DNA from: Scleropages formosus
Taxonomy: Eukaryota > Chordata > Actinopteri > Osteoglossiformes > Osteoglossidae
Direction of reading: 5' to 3'
NCBI RefSeq assembly: GCF_900964775.1
Contig: NC_041812.1
Span: 14,565,334 to 14,629,333 of the forward strand
DNA length: 64,000 nt
Shown: positions 12,201-21,492 of the stretch, in pieces
Layout: each line of letters begins with the position of its first letter
How positions within the stretch are numbered: position 1 is the stretch's first letter
Position numbers and translations under genes: made by a program
Notes under the pieces: model-generated
Told to the model about the DNA's origin: nothing
What the model saw: the letters and a program-made list of their open reading frames with translations, nothing else
Databases searched by the model: none

Positions 12201-15002
12201 ACTCTTATGGGTGAATTGGAGTGTTCAGTTACAGTAGCTGATGAGCAAAGTGATGTAAACATAGCAACAAACCTCTTGAAAATAATTTAGGTAATTTTTT
12301 TTTACTATACTTATTAAGGATGTGGAATTGAAATCTGGAGGTGTTTCAAGTTCTGCTCTAACCCCTCTAACCACCCATGAAAAAATTATCTACACTGAGT
12401 TGCTCCTATGAATTACCCAACAGTACACAATAGTAAAAAGTATAATTTGCTTTGGATACAGCTATACAATGTAATAATAAATAATGACCTCATGCTTGCC
12501 TTCCTGTCATTAAGCAGTTTTCTTGCAGTTTGCCTGATGATCTTATTACTGTGCCCTGTTTCTTTTTCTCAAAGATGCATATGTGTGAAAATGTATGCCT
12601 TGGGTATAATGAAAAGATATAAACCCACAGATATAAATATCAACCTTATGTAATATCATGTAATATCCATGAGTAGGAATAACTAATAGTGTCTGCTATT
12701 TGTAAATTACAAATACACTTAACCCCAATTAAAAACATTGAAAACAATTAAAAACATTGGAAAATAATTGTCAAAAAGGTTTGTTTTTTACAGTCTATAA
12801 AGCATTTTTGAATCATGCTTGTAGTGGTGTGGGTGGACTGGCTTGACAAAGAGTCTAAGGCTATATGTTTCATTTAAATAAATGAATAACAAGAAAATTA
12901 AAGCACAGGGTGTTTCACAGTCTCTCTCGTCAAGCTGCTTGGTGCAATTTTCAGATGTGGTCCCAGGTTATTGCACTAGACCAAGTGTCACAGGCCCAAA
13001 CCTGATGCTGCAGACCATATCAGTGACAATTTGGACTGGCTAACGATAAATGATGTTAAGAATCTCAGACCAGATAGGAGTCCAGTCCATTCCAGTAATT
13101 GTTGCACTATGAGGATGTCACCTCTGTGTGCATATGTATCTGATAGGTGTGTCTGTTTAAGGGCTGTCACCAGAAACTGCAGATAGAATTTGAGCAGAGC
13201 CATGTGAAAAAGTGTAGTACAAAGGAGTTTAGCACTGTTGTCACTATTAAGACACTCACTCTTTTCACACTTCTAGGACATTGTTAAGTCTTCAGATTTT
13301 AACTTTTGCCTTTTTCTTCCTGTTCCTCAGCCTTCCTTAACGGAGCAAGGAGCTGTTGACCCTTGGGTTGAGGCTGGGTCCACCACTGCTCCACCCACCA
13401 GCTGTGACCCCTGGGGAGGGGATGGGAACCTCTCTGCTCCACCAAACACCTCTGATCCCTGGGGTGGTGATGGAAACCTCTCTGCTCCATCCAACATTTC
13501 TGACCCCTGGGGAGGTGATGAGAATACCACTGCTCCACCCAGCACCGCCGATCCCTGGGGTGGGAATGGGGCATCTAATGCGCCGTCTGCTAGTTCTGAT
13601 CCCTGGCAAGATGGTGGAATGTCCACTGCTGCACCCAACACCTCTGATCCCTGGGGAGGGAATGGGACATCTAATCCTCTGTCTGCTAGCTCTGATCCCT
13701 GGAAAGATGATGGGATGTCCACTGCTGCACCCACCAGCTCAGACCCCTGGGGAGGAAATGTGACTTCCACATCCCCACCTGTTACTTGTGACCCCTGGGG
13801 AGGGAATAATACTTCCACATCTTCACCTGCTGCTTCTGACCCCTGGGGAGGGGATGGGACAACCCCTGCTCTGCCCCCCAGCAATGACCCCTGGGAATCC
13901 ACTAGTAAGTGAGATACAAAACAAGCACAGAAACTGAAATATATGCCCCATTGTCCTTGACCGCAACCTTGTGATACTGGCTGTCTTTGAGAGCATTCCG
14001 ACTGTCTTTAAAGCATGCTAAGTATGATTGGCTACTTTTCCACATTTTACATTTACATTTATTTATTTAGCAGATGCTTTTCTCCAAAGCAATGTACATC
14101 TCAGCAAAAATACAATTTGTGCATTACATTAAGAGAAAGAGACATAGCTGCAGACGTGATTAAGTAAACCTACTTTGTTACTTTCCACTTGATGCACTGA
14201 TGTTCATCCCTTGAGTAGGTGCATAAAACGCAGGATAGATGAATCCTGATAACCTCCTACCAAAACTTTTTTTTCTAATAAGGTACACAAACAATCACAT
14301 ACAATGCCAGAGTAGCGGCAGTGTAAAGTGTGCTGACTATACTCTTCCGCTGCCTTCCAGGTGACATGGACCTCAGCAAAACCTCAGCAACTGACATGCA
14401 AGGTGGAGACAAAGCACAGGGTTCTGCGCCCTTTGACATGTCACCCCTAGGAACCGCTCTCCCAACCAATAAAACACCAGAATCATTTCTTGGACCAAAT
14501 GCAGCACTGGTGGACCTGAGCTCTTTGTCCTCTGAGCAAAAATCAAAACAGTCATCCCCTCCTTCCAGTTCCACATCTTCTGTAGCAAACCCCATAATGC
14601 AGCCACAGAGTAAGGAGGGATAGGAGAAAGAAAACTGAGTGGAAAACTAAACATGGTTACTGCAGCAGTGATGTTGTTGTGTTCTGATATAGTCTATTAT
14701 TTCCCTGTATTCAATTACTCTGTAAATAATCTGTAGTAATGTTGACATCAACACCACTGATGATTATTCCTCTGCTTTTTCTATATTTTCTCTCTTTCAT
14801 TCCCTCTTACCCTGTTCCTTCCTATTCACCTGTATTTTTGGCACTTCTTTGCCTCATGCATGGCATTTGCCGTAGGTATCAAAATACCAGCATTAATCTT
14901 TTTAAGAGATGGCAACCAGCACTTCCCTTGAGCTAATTAATCTTGTCTATAATTTCAGTGCCACTTAAGCCACATGCAGAGGAGAAGGATGGACCCTCTT
15001 AA
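3297..15002 (+). CDS. epn1-like: Epsin (ENTH-domain endocytic adaptor), divergent, 512 aa in 8 coding exons
   Basis: Coding exons: 3297-3365, 3846-4004, 6273-6401, 9917-10037, 11871-12064, 13331-13904, 14361-14609, 14959-15002. All junctions are GT-AG and phases agree. Exons 1-4 encode an ENTH domain (residues 1-about 150) beginning [16 protein letters not shown], very close to vertebrate EPN1/EPN2. ENTH domains bind PtdIns(4,5)P2 at the plasma membrane during clathrin-mediated endocytosis. Exon 6 holds 12 DPW motifs, the AP-2 alpha-ear ligand. Exon 7 keeps the family signature [15 protein letters not shown]. Oddities: exon 5 has only a degenerate vestige where ubiquitin-interacting motifs belong, no intact clathrin box is seen (LVDLS replaces LVDLD), and there is no NPF; the C-terminus is short and ends KDGPS. 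The ATG at 3297 matches the family start. FDMS near TPESF favours EPN1 ancestry, but the paralogue is uncertain. An AATAAA lies at about 15721. Confidence 0.88.
4284..4510 (+). repeat. tRNA-headed SINE with (TG)n tail, copy 3
   Basis: It lies in epsin intron 2. The 12-bp target-site duplication TGGCTCCTTTGA occurs at 4272-4283 and 4511-4522. A TG run of about 40 bp forms the tail. A short part of the middle section is missing compared with copy 4. Confidence 0.9.
4776..4996 (+). repeat. tRNA-headed SINE with (TG)n tail, copy 4
   Basis: It lies in epsin intron 2, about 265 bp after copy 3 and in the same orientation. Its 12-bp target-site duplication TGTTTGAAGGTG is at 4764-4775 and 4997-5008. 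It is nearly identical to the copy at 39856-40069, which suggests recent activity. Confidence 0.9.
5009..5350 (+). repeat. Mermaid-like SINE, decayed
   Basis: It contains GTGTGGAGTTTGCATG, GGGTTTCCTCCAGG, CCAGTCCAAAGACATGCAG and AGGTGAACTGGTG, the ordered phrases of this fish SINE group. It starts where copy 4 of the tRNA-headed SINE ends and lies in epsin intron 2. Confidence 0.7.
5360..5632 (+). repeat. Mermaid-like SINE carrying the V-SINE/L2-type 3' tail
   Basis: The body phrases GGAGTTTGCATGTTCTCCCC and CCACAGTCCAAAGACATA run into CACCTTGGTGAATAAGG. The end is GCTTTGGAGAAAAGAATGTG, then AATAAATGTAAATGTAAATG. The terminal stretch is the same as in V-SINE and L2 copies elsewhere in the window. 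Confidence 0.75.
5640..6178. other. AT-rich epsin intron 2 sequence, nothing recognised
   Basis: No exon, RNA gene or repeat of known family is visible in this stretch. It leads into the TATC microsatellite at 6179. Confidence 0.6.
6179..6237. repeat. (TATC)n microsatellite next to an epsin splice acceptor
   Basis: About 14 uninterrupted TATC units end 35 bp before the intron 2/exon 3 junction (exon starts at 6273). The tract lies just upstream of the expected branch-point and pyrimidine-tract zone. Confidence 0.97.
6402..7580. other. Epsin intron 3, 5' part, nothing recognised
   Basis: AT-rich intron sequence. I see no exon, RNA gene or named repeat in it. Confidence 0.6.
7581..8640. other. 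CpG-richer unexplained block in epsin intron 3, split by a V-SINE
   Basis: From about 7780 to 8640 the sequence is clearly richer in GC and CpG than the intron around it (CGCACC, TGATCCGCTC, GTGCTGTCGGCCACG). It shows no open frame I recognise and no clear inverted or direct ends. A V-SINE (8188-8395) sits inside it. It could be an old transposable element or an intronic regulatory element. Confidence 0.3.
8188..8395 (+). repeat. V-SINE, nearly full length
   Basis: A tRNA-like head (TAGTTAGAGCTGCTGCCTTT) is followed by the strongly conserved V-SINE core: CCCTTGAGCAAAGTACTTAC, then AAATTACCCAGCTGTATAAA. The tail has the form GTCGCCTGGAGAAAAGTGTC. V-SINEs are a published vertebrate superfamily defined by this central core. 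Confidence 0.85.
8783..8993 (+). repeat. tRNA-headed SINE with (TG)n tail, copy 5, older
   Basis: Head, GGGGTTCGAG box, TGGACTGGCGTCCCGTCCTG middle and GGGACAAGC end are present, with many substitutions. A 7-bp CTTTCAG repeat on both sides (near 8774 and 8995) is the likely target-site duplication. Confidence 0.8.
8998..9916. other. Epsin intron 3, 3' part
   Basis: AT-rich unique sequence, except for a V-SINE 3' end on the plus strand at about 9838-9900 (TTGCTTTGGAGAAAAGTATC). No exon is seen before 9917. Confidence 0.6.
10038..11009. other. Epsin intron 4, 5' part, with an L2-type LINE 3' end on the minus strand
   Basis: 10038-10620 is AT-rich with nothing recognised. From about 10626 the text TTATTTAGCAGATGCTTTTC, then AAAAGTTCATTTCACCAACA, matches the reversed 3' end of L2-type LINEs and their shared tail. 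It fades after about 10745. Confidence 0.5.
11010..11570 (+). mobile_element. L2/CR1-type LINE fragment, endonuclease region
   Basis: Decayed translation shows the hallmark endonuclease block [15 protein letters not shown] and, further on, [17 protein letters not shown], as in fish L2 non-LTR retrotransposons (LLGDFN, THKAGN.LDL). Upstream, TNLLISP also fits. Several frame breaks make it a dead copy. It lies in epsin intron 4 in the same sense as the gene. Confidence 0.8.
12065..13330. other. Epsin intron 5, no missing UIM exon seen
   Basis: I searched this intron for an exon encoding the usual tandem ubiquitin-interacting motifs (LALAMS-type) and for a clathrin box, and found none. The sequence is AT-rich, with no named repeat. 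Confidence 0.5.
13331..13904 (+). repeat. Coding minisatellite of DPW units in epsin exon 6
   Basis: Twelve DPW motifs sit about 16 residues apart ([13 protein letters not shown] and similar). A 96-bp, two-motif block starting at 13550 is repeated at 13646 with few changes, so the array has grown by tandem duplication. The reading frame is kept throughout. Confidence 0.9.
14045..14340 (-). mobile_element. L2-type LINE 3' UTR fragment in epsin intron 6
   Basis: It aligns by eye with 55017-55330 along its whole length: TTTACATTTATTTATTTAGC, ACATCTCAGCAAAA, AGAGAAAGAGACATAGCTGC, GGTGCATAAAACGCAGGATA, AATGCCAGAGTAG. The 55-kb copy continues into the LINE coding end, which identifies this piece as LINE 3' UTR. 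It stops about 20 bp before the exon 7 splice acceptor. Confidence 0.8.
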
Positions 15003-15017
15003 CCAAGGGTTCATGCC

Positions 15018-15070
15018 AGAGGAACACACCTTGGTTAAAAAGAACCCTCTTAACCAAGGTGTGTTCCTCT
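15018..15070. repeat. Perfect 21-bp inverted repeat just after the epsin stop codon
   Basis: The arms at 15018-15038 and 15050-15070 are exact reverse complements, with an 11-nt loop. A 16-bp exact direct repeat, ACCCTCTTAACCAAGG, is at 14993-15008 (spanning the stop) and 15044-15059 (loop and right arm). In the epsin mRNA this would form a strong hairpin 15 nt after the stop codon. Confidence 0.95.
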
Positions 15071-16019
15071 AGTATGAAACTGATACATAGTGATAACATA
15101 ATAAGACAAAGGTTATTCATGCAGTACTCTAAGAATGGATCTGTGGATGCCTTATGGTTGGATTCATCTCAAGACTTTGTCAGGGGCTATCAGTCTCATA
15201 GGTACAGAAGTCTCAAAACAGTTCCAACTGATGCTGAATGGGAATGAATGGAGACCAGGTAATGGAGCAAAGACTACCAAAAGCATGATCCTTCTTTGTT
15301 CAAAAGAAGCTAATCACTAGCATCCCAAACCTAATGCAGCACTATACATAAAGACAATGGATGTGTTCAATGTGCGTGCAGCTGTGTTTGTGTCGGGGAA
15401 AGATGTTAAATTTTTAACTTCCATGTGAATTTGGCTGTTTCTGGAACAGAATTCAGAAAGAGTTATACTAAGCTTATCAATTTGTACATAAATGTGATTA
15501 TGTTGTCACTACTGTGTATTCATTCCTCATAAGAGTTCAGAGAACAATCAGCGATGCTGTGAGATTAAAAATGGATCCTGCTCTTTTAGGGAAAAGTAGA
15601 GATATCTGGATGGTATAGACTGTAGTCTACAGTGCATTGGACTGAAGAAGTCACAGTAGCATGTCTACCACTACTGGGTACAGACTATTGACAGCTGATA
15701 TGCTGTAATTTAAAAAGTTAAATAAATTATTTATGTAATTAAGTATGTATTACCTTTGTAGAGGTTTAAAAAAAATCTTATTGTATGAAAAAGTTTAAAA
15801 GTCTGTGTGAAATTAACTTCTATTGTGTGTATGTCATTTGGGGTGCAAATCTCTATTTCCCTCTGTAATTAAAATTATACAGGACAGGAGTCCAGGAGTG
15901 TTTGTTTTTCTTCCGTTTTATTTCTTTTCTGCAGGAATAACAGTGAATTAGGTATAATAGACAAGATTTAATTGTCTTTAGTTTCTTCTTCTCCAAAATA
16001 TATATTTCCACATCCATCT
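15071..16019. other. Epsin 3' UTR and flank
   Basis: No exon or named repeat is seen. An AATAAA at about 15721-15726 could end the epsin transcript roughly 720 bp after the stop. Confidence 0.45.
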
Positions 16020-16120
16020 TATGTATTTTTCACATTTGTTCACTTTTTTCCAAAGCAATGTACAACAGATTATACAAAAGTGCATTTCACAACAGCCTGT
16101 GGGTTTTAAGAGCAGACACA
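16020..16120 (-). repeat. Short L2-type LINE 3' end fragment
   Basis: CCAAAGCAATGTACAACAGA followed by CAAAAGTGCATTTCACAACA resembles the piece at 10626-10745. It is short and decayed and directly precedes the Tc1-like remnant. Confidence 0.4.
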
Positions 16121-16189
16121 CAACTGTCAAAAAGAGGGGGTTCAGTAGCTCTGGAAGTAGAAAGAACATACAGCCTTTTGGCAAACTCC

Positions 16190-16888
16190 AGCCAAAATAT
16201 CATGAGATTTTTTCAATGGTGATTTTCCCATAAAGCTGTGACTGGTGAGGCACCCGGCCAACAGCTGTTCTGTGCAGTCTCTTCCAAAAGCTTGTTACTT
16301 CTGTGGAGTTATCATAGGTCTCTTGGTGGTCTCCCTCACCGGTTCCCTCCGTGTCAGTCAGTTTTTGAGAACAGTCTGCTCTACGCACATTTAGAGCTGT
16401 GCCACATTCTTTCCACTTTTAATAATTGATGTAACTCTACTCCAAGGGATAGTCAGTGACTTGCATATTTTCCTGTATCCATCCTGACTGGTACTTTTCA
16501 GTAACCTTGTCATGGAGTTGTTTGCCATGTTCCTTTGTCTTTGTGCTCTAGTTTTTGCTAGGAAATTAACTTACCAGCAACTGGACCTTCCAGATACAGG
16601 TGTATGTATACTACAATCGCTAGAAAATCCTTGACTGCATACAGGTAATCTCCTTTTAACTAATTATTTAACTTCCTAGACCAACTGGCTGCACTAGTGA
16701 TTATTTAGGTGTATCATAGTAAAGGGGGTGAATGCAATTTCTACAGATTTGGTTTCACTTTGACATTTCAGGGTCTTTTTCTGATGATCGGTATCAAACA
16801 GCCTATTTAAATCCACTACGATTCAGTGCTGTAAAACAATAAAACATGTAAAAGTTCAAGTGGGTGGATACTTTTAATAGACACTGCA
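16190..16888 (-). mobile_element. Tc1-like DNA transposon remnant
   Basis: The right end carries AAAACATGTAAAAGTTCAAG, then GGATACTTTTAATAGACACT. This is the reversed terminus of a common fish Tc1-like family (CAGTG-CTATAAAAAGTATTCA type). On the minus strand, decayed transposase text is legible (EGGHQET-like, then HQSQLYGK). The end lying at lower coordinates is missing, so roughly one terminus plus the N-terminal part of the transposase region survives. Confidence 0.8.
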
Positions 16889-18299
16889 GCTAATCTTGTT
16901 GTGTGAACAAGCATAACGGGTCCATAAGCACAGTAAGCCTGAACACTTGCATTAGCTCATAAAGGACACTTCGATATTATTGGAACAAAGCAGCATGTAA
17001 GAAGTAAAGTATTTTGGCCAAGCATGAATGAGACCACTGACTGAGACGTTGCACAGCATGTCATGTCATTGTTGCACAGCTTGATCCATTAAGGCCAACC
17101 TTACTGCCAAATAGACCCTGGCAAGATGTTACTATTCATGTACTTGAACCTTTGTCTCCTAGTCATTGTATCTTCTAGTTATTGTACATTATTACAGTAG
17201 ATACTGTGAATATGATGTGCTTACATTAATAACCAGAGAAAAACAGTTTAGGTCCACAATCCACAGCTTACACTGGACATTCTGTGAAGAGGATGGAATT
17301 AGATGTTTGAAAACTATGCCTACGTGGACTCAGGCAAATGAAGAAGTTGAAGTTGAAGAATGTCAAAATATACGAATCATGCAACAGGGTTGTATTGCAC
17401 AGCCAGAATGTCAGGACAGGAAGACTGAGCTAAGGAAATTTCTAGAGAGGAATTGCTTACACAAGCAGCTAGAAAAAGCCCTGCTGAGCTGTTGTTCAAT
17501 ATAAAGGTGAGCGGTAAACTACCTGACTTCAGACTGTCATACACAGACTTGGAAGTATGCAATGAATGCAGAATAAAATGGTAAATCCAGCTGCATGCAG
17601 GGGGACAATATTCAGATGCTATTAGTGGAAACTAAGTTCTGAACACCATTCAGTACAAGACCACATAAAATTTTGGTAGAGTCACCAACAGGAGTGTAGT
17701 ACAGTTGCAAAGCTACACATGTAAATAAATATCCAGTGCCCAGCCTCTCATTCTGGGCTGGCTCTGGTTTTCTTGCTGTCCTGTCCCAACACCATAGCCT
17801 TTGCCCCCCTACAGATTTCTCTGCCCTCCTCCCACCCCACCACCTCATCGGCATTCCCTCTCTAACCCAATGCTCCTCCCATGGCACTGGACCATGCCTG
17901 TTCTCCTCAACACATTGGCCACCCTCCTATTTCCTCTCCACTCTAATTCCCCTTCCACCTCCTCAAAGCACTTCCAACCCCCCCCCCAGGAGCTGCTGTC
18001 CCTTTGCCTTGGAAGACAACCTCCTAAGAAATCATATGGTAGATAAGATGGGGTGAATTTTTCATCCTGTAAAGTTTTAGAGCTACAGAAGCAAGTTACA
18101 TTGGCTTCACTGAACAAAAAACAAACAAGTGTAAATGCAGAATGGAAGCATACATTTTCTCAGATTTAAAGTGTTACAAGCACCAGAAAAATGAACTGAA
18201 TAGAAAAAGGAGGCAGGCAAAAGCTTTCATCAAATTTTCCCTTTGCTCTAAAGACTAGTATTGCTTCTTTTGCAGTTAACTCCAATATTAGATCTAGTA
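16889..18299. other. Intergenic stretch, nothing firmly recognised
   Basis: Unique-looking sequence. 17740-18060 is rich in C and CCTCC runs (CCCCCCCCAGGAGC) and may belong to the LINE remnant that follows, but I cannot show it. Confidence 0.4.
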
Positions 18300-19220
18300 C
18301 TGAATGATCAAAAAATTACTTGATTTTAGGCATCTAGCCTCCCTCCTCTCTTTTTCTAACGCTGCTGACACCATCAACATTGTCTCCACTTGCGCTGTTG
18401 TCTACGACACCCTCATCATCTTTGTCTCTTCAACTAGCTTTGCTTCATCCTGGGTCTTCTCCTACCCAAATTTTGCATCGCACTCAGCCGCTAACACAGA
18501 AGTGGTCTGCTGTGTGTTTCCGTAAAGCTGCCAAGATTTCAGTGGTCTATTCTCACCGACCTGGCTACATCTTTGGAGGAGTCTCATTTTCACATGAATC
18601 ATAAATTGTTCTCAGCAAGAAGCACAGCACAGATGGTGCAGTAGAATCAGTGTGTCCAACAGCGAGCTCCAGACCACGACCAATACTATACAGTGTTTGC
18701 TAGCTTGAGCGCATGAACCTACGAGGTTTGTGGCTCCTGACTGATCCCTCCAACTCTTGCTTCTCAATCACCTGGCTCAACCTCCCTCTTTACACTGCTC
18801 TATCACTCTCTGACACGCAAGTCACACATCACTAGCCACTGGTACCAGTCAAAGCAGCTCCATCGATTCTCAGAAAAATCCGCTTATTTTCATGGATTGT
18901 AGCCAAATCTGAAATAACTTCAACAATGCTGACTGCCAATTACCTAAAAGCTGTTTCCTTCATGTCTGCAACTTTTGTACCATAGCCCATATTGCATCAA
19001 CTGACAATACTCTGTCCTCAGCAGTTTGAAGATGTTCTGACTAGATCATTGTCTATTCCTGTAAACATCCCTGATCTATACCGGCTTCTTACCTGCCATC
19101 CCAAGCACTGCATTGTTTCCTATCTCATTCACTGTTTAAAGCAAGGCTTCCATCCCAGTACTGTTACACCCTCTTACCAGTCCACCATCTGTCAAAATCT
19201 GCATTCACTTTTGTAAACCC
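18300..19220 (+). mobile_element. L2/CR1-type LINE remnant, start of reverse transcriptase region
   Basis: Decayed translation of 18992-19216 reads LLTCHPKHCIVSYLIHCLKQ, which lines up with the SSHPTTC.LDPIPS.LLQ block of fish L2 elements, followed by a matching LL..I-N-SLL section. Upstream text at 18310-18960 is compatible with the region between endonuclease and reverse transcriptase. Old and full of breaks. Confidence 0.5.
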
Positions 19221-19429
19221 TGAGTTCTTTAATTATTTCAAGAAAAGCATTTGTCAGTTAAATAGGTGTTTTTTTTGTTTGTTTTTCTTAACTTGTTCTC
19301 CAGTGCTGCATCATAGTTGTCTAGAGGCTGTCCCTGAAGTATTGGGTGTAAGATGCGGTACATGTTGGATAGAACACTAGTATATAATACAACAGTTGAA
19401 CACACAGAATTTACCCGCACATCAACTGG

Positions 19430-19640
19430 CACACACTAGGGGGAATTTAGAGTGACCATATATCCTGTAACATGTCTTTGGATTGTAGGAGGAAACCAAA
19501 GCAACTAGGGGATGAACATGAACATGGGGAAAATCAAACTTTCAAACTTTGCAGGCACTGAACTATACTCAAATCCCCATCCGAACCAATAACCAACAGG
19601 TGAGACAAGAGTGCTACCAGTGCCATCACTGTGCTGCCTG
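19430..19640 (-). repeat. Mermaid-like SINE, decayed, reverse orientation
   Basis: The phrases CATGTCTTTGGATTGTAGGA, GGAAACCAAAGCAACTAGG and CAAACTTTGCAGGCACTGAA are the reversed SINE text (compare 770-870). Confidence 0.6.
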
Positions 19641-20030
19641 TTGTATGCAAGTTGTACTGTTAAAATCATGCTGCTTTGTTTTTGAAATATGGATGTGTAA
19701 GAATTTTGTTAAGGTATTAAAAGAGAAGACACGCTAAAATTCATGACTGAGAAGGTTTTACTAACATTGCTAAAGCATTTTTGCATTTCCCAGACATTTT
19801 CATGTTCATAAATTTTCATTGGTCTAATGCTCTGTTTTCACAAAATGAAGTATGTACGTAACATTTGCATGTAATGTAATGTAAGTAACATTTCGCTTTT
19901 GGTTTAATTTTGTAAAAACATATTAGTGTTAGCTGACCTTTTTATTGACTTGCTACAGCTTGGACAGATTAAGAAAGCAGATTGATACAGACAGACCTAG
20001 CAGATAAAATAAATGAGTGACACTCACTGG

Positions 20031-20068
<38 letters not shown>

Positions 20069-21308
20069 GACAAGAGACGAGGCAACATCAAGACCAAAGT
20101 TACCAGTGTCTTAAGACCTGTAAATCTCAGATAATTGACTTAACCCAGCAGTCAAAGGTAATGGCCTTTATCTGCGACTTCGTCTTGCTGTTAACCAGCT
20201 GAAACATCCAGCCTGGTTGCAGCTCTTGCAGGTGAGTCTCAGACCTGAATCTGCACTTTTTATTCTATTCTCTTCTGTATGCCGTTTCATTGATTTATTT
20301 TCCTTCTGCTTTTATATTATAACTTTCATTTTATAACTCAATTAATTTATATAGCTCTATATTTTAAACTTGTGGACTGAGCGGTTCTCTGTTTTATGTA
20401 TATATTAGTCTTAGTTTGCCTTTTCCACATACCAAGGGACTGTTCTTTCAGTCAGATTTTCTGCAACTCTCTCCTTTCTGCTCTGCCTCTTTTAAGGTCT
20501 GCAGTTTACAGTTTATCTTTCAGTTGTTTCCATCATGAAATCTGTTATACTTTTATGATTATGTAGTTTTTGGCTTTCTCATTTTATCCATTTCTTGTCA
20601 TTTCCCTGGTGTCTTCCCTCCCTTTCTTTCTGTTACTACATTTCTACACTTCCTCCTGTGCTCCCTATATGTCTTGTCACTATTTCTCTACTTTTTTTTT
20701 CTATGTACTGCCTCATTTAGTCACCTATTGTCCCCTCACTTTCTGTCATCTCCTCTAACACCCCCTTATTATTTTTCTTAGCATCCTCATATATTGAGCC
20801 TGTCTGCTGTCTGCAGCCTCTTTCATTACCTTGCTTTCAATCATTTTTCTGAAGGTAGGTACCAGGCCCTGCATAATCTCTCTAAGCGCACACACACACA
20901 CACATATGGAAAAAGGTTTTTGAAGATAAACATAATTTTATATGTAAACAATTTGGCAAACATTTAAATGTAGAAAATTAACTGGGACAGTTTATTACAC
21001 TACAGTGCAATTCATCCTTGTGAGATAATTGTGAATGGTCAGTATTAAGTAATGGTTTTAGAATTACTTTACACATCTGGGAAATTGATTAGGTGGGGAT
21101 TGGGAGAGCAGTTTCAAGCAGTTAAGCTCCGATCACCTTGGTCTCGGTATGAATGGACACGCATGTTCTTAATGTTGATAGTTTGGGTATCTATTCATAT
21201 ATCCTATTAATTTTATTTTTCTGTTTTATTTATGCTAATACATGTTTAAGCACTTCATTGTTGTGTTTTTTCATTTTTCTCCTTAATTTTGAAAAATTTA
21301 TATTTCAG
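19641..21308 (+). promoter_or_regulatory. Upstream region of the recoverin-family gene, possible non-coding first exon
   Basis: It contains a GA microsatellite (20029-20070), then a strong donor-like CAG-GTGAGT at about 20229-20237, and a good acceptor (ATATTTCAG) ending at 21308 before the coding exon. A 5' UTR exon ending near 20231 is therefore plausible. GATTA cores, the half-site of CRX/OTX photoreceptor factors, occur nearby (for example in CAGATTAAG near 19965), but such short motifs are common. Transcript data would decide. Confidence 0.3.
20029..20070. repeat. (GA)n microsatellite
   Basis: About 20 GA units with one GC interruption. Confidence 0.95.
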
Positions 21309-21492
21309 CTGCCAATGGGTGTAGCAGATGTGACAGACATTTAGATAACCATAGAACGAAACTGACTTAAAATAATTTCCACAATCATTTAAGGAGAAAA
21401 GACGTGACACGAGGTAGAACAACAGTTGAAACAACTGGCCTGTACAGGTGATCCAGGAGCTGAGGACTGAGATACACCCAGCTGTAAGGAAG

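Noticed and set aside
12780-12900. Extra epsin exon carrying a UIM or clathrin box
   Set aside because: An acceptor-like TTTTTTACAG is present, but the sequence after it has no frame matching either motif.
13327-13902. 191-codon open frame antisense to epsin exon 6
   Set aside because: It mirrors the DPW coding repeat, whose low complexity keeps other frames open. No domain, splice context or start context supports it.
17166-17504. 112-codon plus-strand frame with a charged, cysteine-bearing translation
   Set aside because: No family resemblance, no splice signals fitting a gene and decayed repeats on both sides; too weak to call a gene.
17736-18056. Proline- and histidine-rich coding exon
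   Set aside because: The open frame comes from a C-rich tract next to a LINE remnant and shows no gene structure.
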